The notes beneath the pieces are model-generated. The model searched no databases, had not been told where the DNA came from, and saw only the letters and a list, made by a program, of their open reading frames with translations. Shown piece by piece: positions 13,096 through 13,827 of a DNA stretch of 13,827 nucleotides; position 1 is the first letter of the stretch, and each line of letters opens with the position of its first letter. Source of the stretch: Spirochaetaceae bacterium. Its GTDB lineage: Bacteria > Spirochaetota > Spirochaetia > Treponematales > Breznakiellaceae. The stretch lies in contig JAIRPM010000199.1 of NCBI GenBank assembly GCA_031257075.1, forward strand, positions 1 through 13,827. Direction: 5' to 3'. A program made the position numbers and the translations under genes.

Positions 13096-13827
13096 AACAA
13101 TATACTTACGATTCATTTTCAGAACTGCGAAATGAATACAAAAAAATGATATATGGCATCGAAACTGCCTTTCCTTCACTGCGCCGTTTGCAGCAGCGTA
13201 TTGCCGAAACACGCGCCGGTGGAACGTATACCGTTGAAACACCTGTTGTATACAATACCGCTTTAGATGCGTTTACGGTACATGATGAAATAAAACTTAT
13301 ACTTGTAGGGGACAATCCGGGACGGCGCGAACAAGAAGAGCGCAACCGCGCTTATTTGGTTGGAAACTCTGGGAAATTGGCAGCGTCATTTTTCGGGCGC
13401 TTCCCTGAATTGGGAATTGATTTCAGAAAAAATGTACTTATTCTAAACAAAACGCCGGTGCATACTGCCCGAACCAATGAATTGTTAGAATTAACCGCAT
13501 CCGGCGGAGATGAACTTGTCCGCATAGTACGCAAATCACAAGAAGACTGCGCCCGCCTTTTGTTTCAGTTTTGGAATATAGTATCCCATGATACGCCTGT
13601 TCCGGTCTGGATAATAGGATATTCGGAAATGAAAAAAAAAGGCATATTTGAAACATATACTGCCGAACTTGCCCGCCTTGCGCGGCAGGACAGCCGGTTC
13701 TATCAATCATTGTATTTTTACCGGCATTTTTCGATGAATCAATTTACCATAGATTTGAATAAAAAACGCGCTCCCGGTGAAAGCGTACAAAACGCGCTGG
13801 CGCGGATAGGCAAAGAATACCGTTTCC
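13092..13827 (+). CDS. Uracil-DNA-glycosylase-like protein (partial, runs off window)
   Basis: An open frame of 245 codons starts at ATG 13092 and continues past the window edge. AAGGAA (13075-13080) lies 11 nt upstream and the start overlaps the TatD stop by 4 nt. Residues about 75-105 read LILVGDNPGRREQE, then YLVGNSGKLAASFF, resembling motif 1 and the following loop of the uracil-DNA glycosylase superfamily (G-x-x-P-G). NVLILNKTPVHT (about 117-128) fits the next strand (the (L/I)xNxxP-type motif). VWIIGYSEM (about 174-182) and the HFSMNQF region (217-223) sit where the superfamily has its later strands and the active-site His loop. These assignments are by eye. It may be a divergent DNA repair enzyme or a member of an uncharacterised UDG-like branch. 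Confidence 0.65.
   Translation, partial: MKQYTYDSFSELRNEYKKMIYGIETAFPSLRRLQQRIAETRAGGTYTVETPVVYNTALDAFTVHDEIKLILVGDNPGRREQEERNRAYLVGNSGKLAASFFGRFPELGIDFRKNVLILNKTPVHTARTNELLELTASGGDELVRIVRKSQEDCARLLFQFWNIVSHDTPVPVWIIGYSEMKKKGIFETYTAELARLARQDSRFYQSLYFYRHFSMNQFTIDLNKKRAPGESVQNALARIGKEYRF

Overview
The window looks like chromosomal DNA of a moderately GC-rich spirochaete, most probably a treponeme of the gut or termite type. This is an inference. It rests on the RpoZ sequence style, a repeat-associated protein family I recall from such genomes, the LolD/FtsX-type transporter with two unlike permeases, and promoter and start-codon habits. No rRNA, tRNA, transposase, phage gene or CRISPR array is visible.

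Layout. (1) 1-1487: the tail of an unidentified gene, then scpA-scpB, the two kleisin-associated subunits of the SMC chromosome condensation complex, which overlap by 10 nt. (2) 1480-2217, minus strand: a 3-oxoacyl-ACP reductase type SDR (fabG), convergent with scpB and transcribed from its own good promoter. (3) 2416-5937: an ABC transporter operon of one LolD/MacB-type ATPase and two FtsX-type permeases, divergent from fabG. (4) 5938-7094: two 17-nt palindromes and a third half site spaced exactly 21 bp apart, overlapping a probable promoter, then a 2,4-diaminopentanoate dehydrogenase-like gene (ord). (5) 7095-8462: an intergenic region dominated by a 23-copy, 21-bp tandem array whose constant 16-nt core is an inverted repeat. 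It ends 34 nt before a gene for an uncharacterised 221-aa protein with a very strong ribosome binding site. (6) 8541-10948: an exported PEGA-like protein, a small putative lipoprotein and mannonate dehydratase (uxuA), apparently one transcript. (7) 11040-13827: rpoZ, miaA, a TatD-family nuclease and a uracil-DNA-glycosylase-like protein running off the window, tightly packed as one operon.

The most unusual item is the hairpin array at 7280-7762 and its pairing with the gene at 7797. The only variable base in the repeat core alternates between G and A, so the stem still pairs (G-U or A-U) in plus-strand RNA but not in the complementary RNA. All other variation sits in the 5-nt linkers. Other points: miaA has no ATG, GTG, TTG or CTG upstream of its P-loop and probably starts at ATT or by a frameshift from rpoZ; miaA carries a run of 10 G; and three genes (scpA, the PEGA gene and rpoZ) have a -10 box only 6-7 nt before the start codon, suggesting leaderless mRNAs.
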